A stretch of 64,000 nt of DNA from positions 2,356,001-2,420,000 of the forward strand of contig OU342634.1 in the NCBI GenBank assembly GCA_910589415.1. Direction: 5' to 3'. Below are positions 60,670 to 64,000 of this stretch, piece by piece. Positions within the stretch are counted from its first letter, which is position 1; the number at the start of each line of letters is the position of its first letter. The stretch is from Malachius bipustulatus. Its lineage: Eukaryota > Arthropoda > Insecta > Coleoptera > Melyridae. The notes below the pieces were generated by a model. It did no database searches. It was not told the DNA's origin and worked only from the letters and a program-made list of their open reading frames with translations. The position numbers and the translations under genes were made by a program.

Positions 60670-61290
60670 CAACTATCTGGAGAAGAGTTTCCAGTCTTGA
60701 AGCGATGTACAAATTAAATAAGTACTGGAAACAAATTGGTCTATTAAATCTCTTTACAAATAAAAAACTAAGTATTACTTTATGCCTAATAAGTAATTTT
60801 TAGTGTTAGGCTGAGTGTAAATAAATAACTAGAGAAATAATTAGTGTGTATAAGCCATTCACTTATTATTGATGATGTTTCTTGGAGTCCGATTAGAATC
60901 GATCCCCACTGCTTCTTCATCAGTTGCCTGGAGATCGAGGTTTTAGCTCTGCTTGTCAGAACATAATATTTGTTTTACACACTCCATGGATGTCCCAGGA
61001 GTGGCTGGGAAAAGTTGGTCCACTCCCCGCAGGGCCCGCATGCAAGGAGTAAGACTCAATACCACGGGGTGCACCCGGTGCCTCGATGTTATGTTTGCCG
61101 CTAGGACTGAGCTGCCCACAGTCATGCATCTCTTCGGCGCGCGCGATACCTTGAGATTGGGGAGGTTTTTATAGTGGTGCCTCATCCACGCAGTCCGGAC
61201 GGTCAAGTCAAGACCCCCATATCTCTCTCTGCGCGAGACATCCCAACTAACAATTTTGCTGTATAAAATATTCATAAAAGAACTGATTTC
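60670..61290. other. Spacer with a GC-rich patch
   Basis: 60940-61240 is GC-rich and open on the minus strand (CMTVGSSVLAANITSRHRVH...), continuous with the LINE-leader fragment at 61295, but it shows no recognised domain. It may be a further piece of a related LINE. Confidence 0.35.
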
Positions 61291-61294
61291 TAGG

Positions 61295-61452
61295 GGAAGT
61301 GGTCCGCGGCAGGGCTTTTTCAGCTGCCAGTTTGAAGTTCTATGTTCGACAAGCTCTATCACCGCTGCTAACTTTACTTACTGTTGCTTATTGTAAGGCC
61401 TTCCCCTTTCCGCCACCTGGGTCGCGCCCGATGGGTACCTTAACCGCACGAG
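61295..61452 (-). repeat. Fragment of the LINE leader (third copy)
   Basis: The reverse complement contains CGGTTAAGGTACCCATCGGG, CCAGGTGGCGGAAAGGGGAA, GGCCTTACAATAAGCAACAG and GGACCACTTCCCCT. This matches, in the same order, the leaders at 3660-3825 and 37877-38040. It ends abruptly at 61295. Confidence 0.75.
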
Positions 61453-64000
61453 TACATAATAGAACAAGTAGTGATCTATTTGGGACACATGCTGAGGCGA
61501 GGTAAAGCGCAAGTGGAAGCTGGCCTTTAGGTAGAAAATGAAACTGTAAATTTCAGCGGCGGTCAGTTTTAAACTTATTTCTACCTGAAGTCTCACTGGA
61601 ATTCTGTCTCTAATAATTGTCCAAGAGTAGGTAAAAATTTCAATAGATTTTAAATTTATGTTTACTCCACCTCACGCCGTTATATTAGTAGTCAATGAGC
61701 CTTGCTGGTTACAAGTGTGTTTTAGGTATGTACTTTTTATTATTAGACAGTGTGCTGCGAAAATTTATATTATAGAAAATGGACTTGAACGAACTATATC
61801 ACGACATATTTTAAACTACAATCATGAGAATGCTGAATCCAAAAAGATAGTCCGCTCCGCTGCAATTTATTTTATTCCTCGACGGACCTTATTGACCATC
61901 CGCTGCAATTTACATGTAAGGATTATGAAAAGGATTACCTCCGCTGCAGTTTACCATCTCCGTATGTCTGTAAGTTTATACAGGGTGATCCCGAAATGGC
62001 GACACGGATAGTATGACAGCATGGATTAGGAATTCTAAGTTCATTTACTTTTATCTTCAGTATGGCTCCATACAGAAGATATGACCAATTTTGTAGAAAA
62101 AGGTGTCAACAATGCACTCGCGATACCGAGTGTTAGCAATAATAAAAAAATAAACTAAAAACAACTGTTGTGTTAATTATTATGGGAAATCATGCGTTTT
62201 GCTAGTGGAAGTTGTTTAAATTTGACTGCCACGTTGATTTAAATTTTTGAAAAACACCCTAAATCTGGGTAACGAAGCCAAGGAAACAATTTTTGTTTTA
62301 AATTTGCAGTCTTTCTGAACATTCTCTACAATAATATCGTGTTCACCATTTTGGGATCATCATAAAGCATTTGGGTATACTTTTCAAATCCACGTCCGGA
62401 AAAATTAATTATGTTAGCTATGTATTTAGGTTGCAGAGTCATATGAACGCAAACAATAGTCTGGCTTTAAACGAATCTAAATATCGCAGTGTCAGTCAAA
62501 AGCAAATATTAACATATTTGGATAACAAATTACGAAGGATTACTATTATTGCTCTCCAGAGTCCTGTTCATTATTGGTAAAACGCCCACGTCCACTTACC
62601 TCGGGCCGATTTTGAAGGCAAAACAATATTCCGCCCATCATTGAACCATAACAGATCATAAAAACAATATAATAGCGATTCGGTTTCGTTGAAATAGCAC
62701 CGAAAGAGCTTGTGTGCTAAATTCAGACAACATACCATGCGATCATCATGCGAGATAGATGTAAAAATGGAGAGAGAAAAGGAGTGAGATCATGAAGTAT
62801 GATATAATCAGATTCGCCTTGACTTTGGTTCTATGGTGAATGTCTTTCTGCTTTCAGGTAACATTCAGTCATTGACCCACAGAGTGTAGTCATAAGAGTA
62901 GGAGCCAAGGTAACATAGAGAAGGCGATCGTGTTCTCTATCGTAGACCGTGAAAAATTGCATCAGGAAAAAATCGAGATTCTCTATAATTTATTAGCAAG
63001 TCTTTATAATGTGAGTAAGGTCTGAAAACTGGCATGGTTTTCTTCTAAATTTTTTATCATCACCATACTGCAAAAAATATATGTATTTTACGCTAATCTT
63101 ATTTAATATTTTTTTATCGCTTGATTTTAATTTACACTAAACACAGTGATTAATTTTTTGAATCAATGTTAATAGGATGATGGCTGTCGACATCAAAAAG
63201 ACAAATTTTCCGATTCTCAACTTAGTACAGGCGAAGGGAGTTTTTTTCCTGTGGTATTGTGACAAAATCATCTACCTCGCTGAAATTTTGCATGCATTTT
63301 AAGCGCCCTCTAGGCACCACATATGCACGCTTTTCATAACTTTATAATTATTAATTGAAAAATAAACAGGAAAATTTTACATCTTGAATCACCCTGTATG
63401 CGTGTAAAATATTCAAAGGCGGGTTGCAAATTAGTATTTTTTATTAAATAAAAATTCTCCGAAAATGTTTCCCGCACCCCCTTATGATATTGTTGAAGAT
63501 ACGATAAAAATTATAAGGGGTAAGTTTGCAGCCCCTTAAGCGCCTTCTTCGTTCTTTATTTTTTACTTTTGACAGTTTGTGTGTCAGATGAGGACGTTTA
63601 TAGTTCTCTTCCCCTTTAAAGTCTGAGATGAATGAGATAGATATTTTGGTACAGACTAGTTTTAATATCTAACATTTATTTACTTACTTTTTGTTTTTGA
63701 CTTAAAACTAACGTGTCAAATACCAAAAATGACGTTGCATTCCTCCTGAAATTAAGAATTATGAACGGCATTTAGGTTCTAATTCAATTGCCACCGGTCC
63801 CAAGCAAATACACTGACTATATGTAATGGTCATTTAACCAGCGACCGCATTTGCTTGTGTAGTTTATAAGCCTTCACCAAATTGAAGTTTTCATGTTTAT
63901 AAAAACAAGCATGCTTAACTATTATGGAGCATTGAGCATCACACCGTCGGCAGCTATGGAAATCCTTATGGAGCCCACCTCCTTTTCGCAAATGCTTCGA
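61453..64000. other. Non-coding region with MITE tips
   Basis: No gene was recognised. A TA-flanked tip CAGGGTGATCCCGAAATGGC begins at 61981. An opposite-facing tip GAATCACCCTG ends near 63398, but the two ends share little beyond the tip, so they are probably different truncated elements. CCGCTGCAATTTA recurs at 61857, 61900 and (as CCGCTGCAGTTTA) 61941. The final 600 bp show nothing recognisable. Confidence 0.4.

Noticed and set aside
61981..63398. A single large MITE bounded by CAGGGTGATC (61981) and ATCACCCTG (63398)
   Set aside because: The ends share only the generic tip. The following 30 bases do not match in inverse orientation.

Overview
The window is eukaryotic, most likely from an insect. 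The evidence is an AT-rich, intron-bearing genome with spliceosomal GT/AG introns, a ribosomal protein S19 gene of insect type, a piggyBac element, Jockey-like and R2-like non-LTR retrotransposons, a Ty3/Gypsy LTR retrotransposon, and many palindromic TA-flanked elements with tips of the type CAGGGTG...CACCCTG, which are common in beetle and other arthropod genomes. The order cannot be fixed from the sequence; Coleoptera is only a guess. No bacterial features (operons, CRISPR arrays, Shine-Dalgarno sites) are present.

Almost everything is mobile DNA in a nested arrangement. From left to right: a degenerate AT-rich region (1-2085); a decayed piggyBac element with 27-bp terminal repeats (2174-6310), split next to its first catalytic aspartate by a LINE-derived non-autonomous element (3657-4893); a pogo/Tigger-like MITE (6919-7409); the one clear host gene, RpS19, on the minus strand (coding exons 8375-8925, 5' leader to about 9250, last coding exon not found); a TIR-bounded unit (9939-14589) with a long inverted repeat whose loop holds a broken FEN/PIN-like nuclease gene, and a second such cassette at about 15087-17588; a palindromic MITE (17944-18497); an R2-like retrotransposon (20119-23568) inserted in another palindromic MITE; a tRNA-derived SINE; a 421-bp hairpin (25911-26331); a C2H2 zinc-finger pseudogene (26789-27650); an intact 883-codon reverse transcriptase/endonuclease gene with 14-bp target duplications (29104-31918); and nested palindromes (31978-34587).

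The right half holds a decayed Jockey-like LINE on the minus strand (about 37764-42790), invaded by a second copy of the non-autonomous LINE derivative (37877-39119); a second copy of the 17944 MITE (44826-45376); a complete Ty3/Gypsy element on the minus strand (45465-52250) with two 929-bp LTRs that read as identical, gag, pol and a small third ORF; a LINE tail split by an 810-bp hAT-type MITE with an 8-bp duplication (53570-54379); a Gypsy-type gag remnant split by a minus-strand LINE (55165-58960); and a 1.2-kb palindrome (59458-60662). The last 3 kb show no recognisable gene.

The elements do not form one pathway. The most interesting structure is architectural: palindromic elements repeatedly sit at a TA near the centre of other palindromes, two fragments of the same FEN/PIN-like nuclease family lie in the loops of unrelated long inverted repeats, and two copies of a LINE share one internal-deletion junction that fuses the start of one ORF to the RNase H tail. 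All family names come from motif recognition by eye; no database search or alignment was run.
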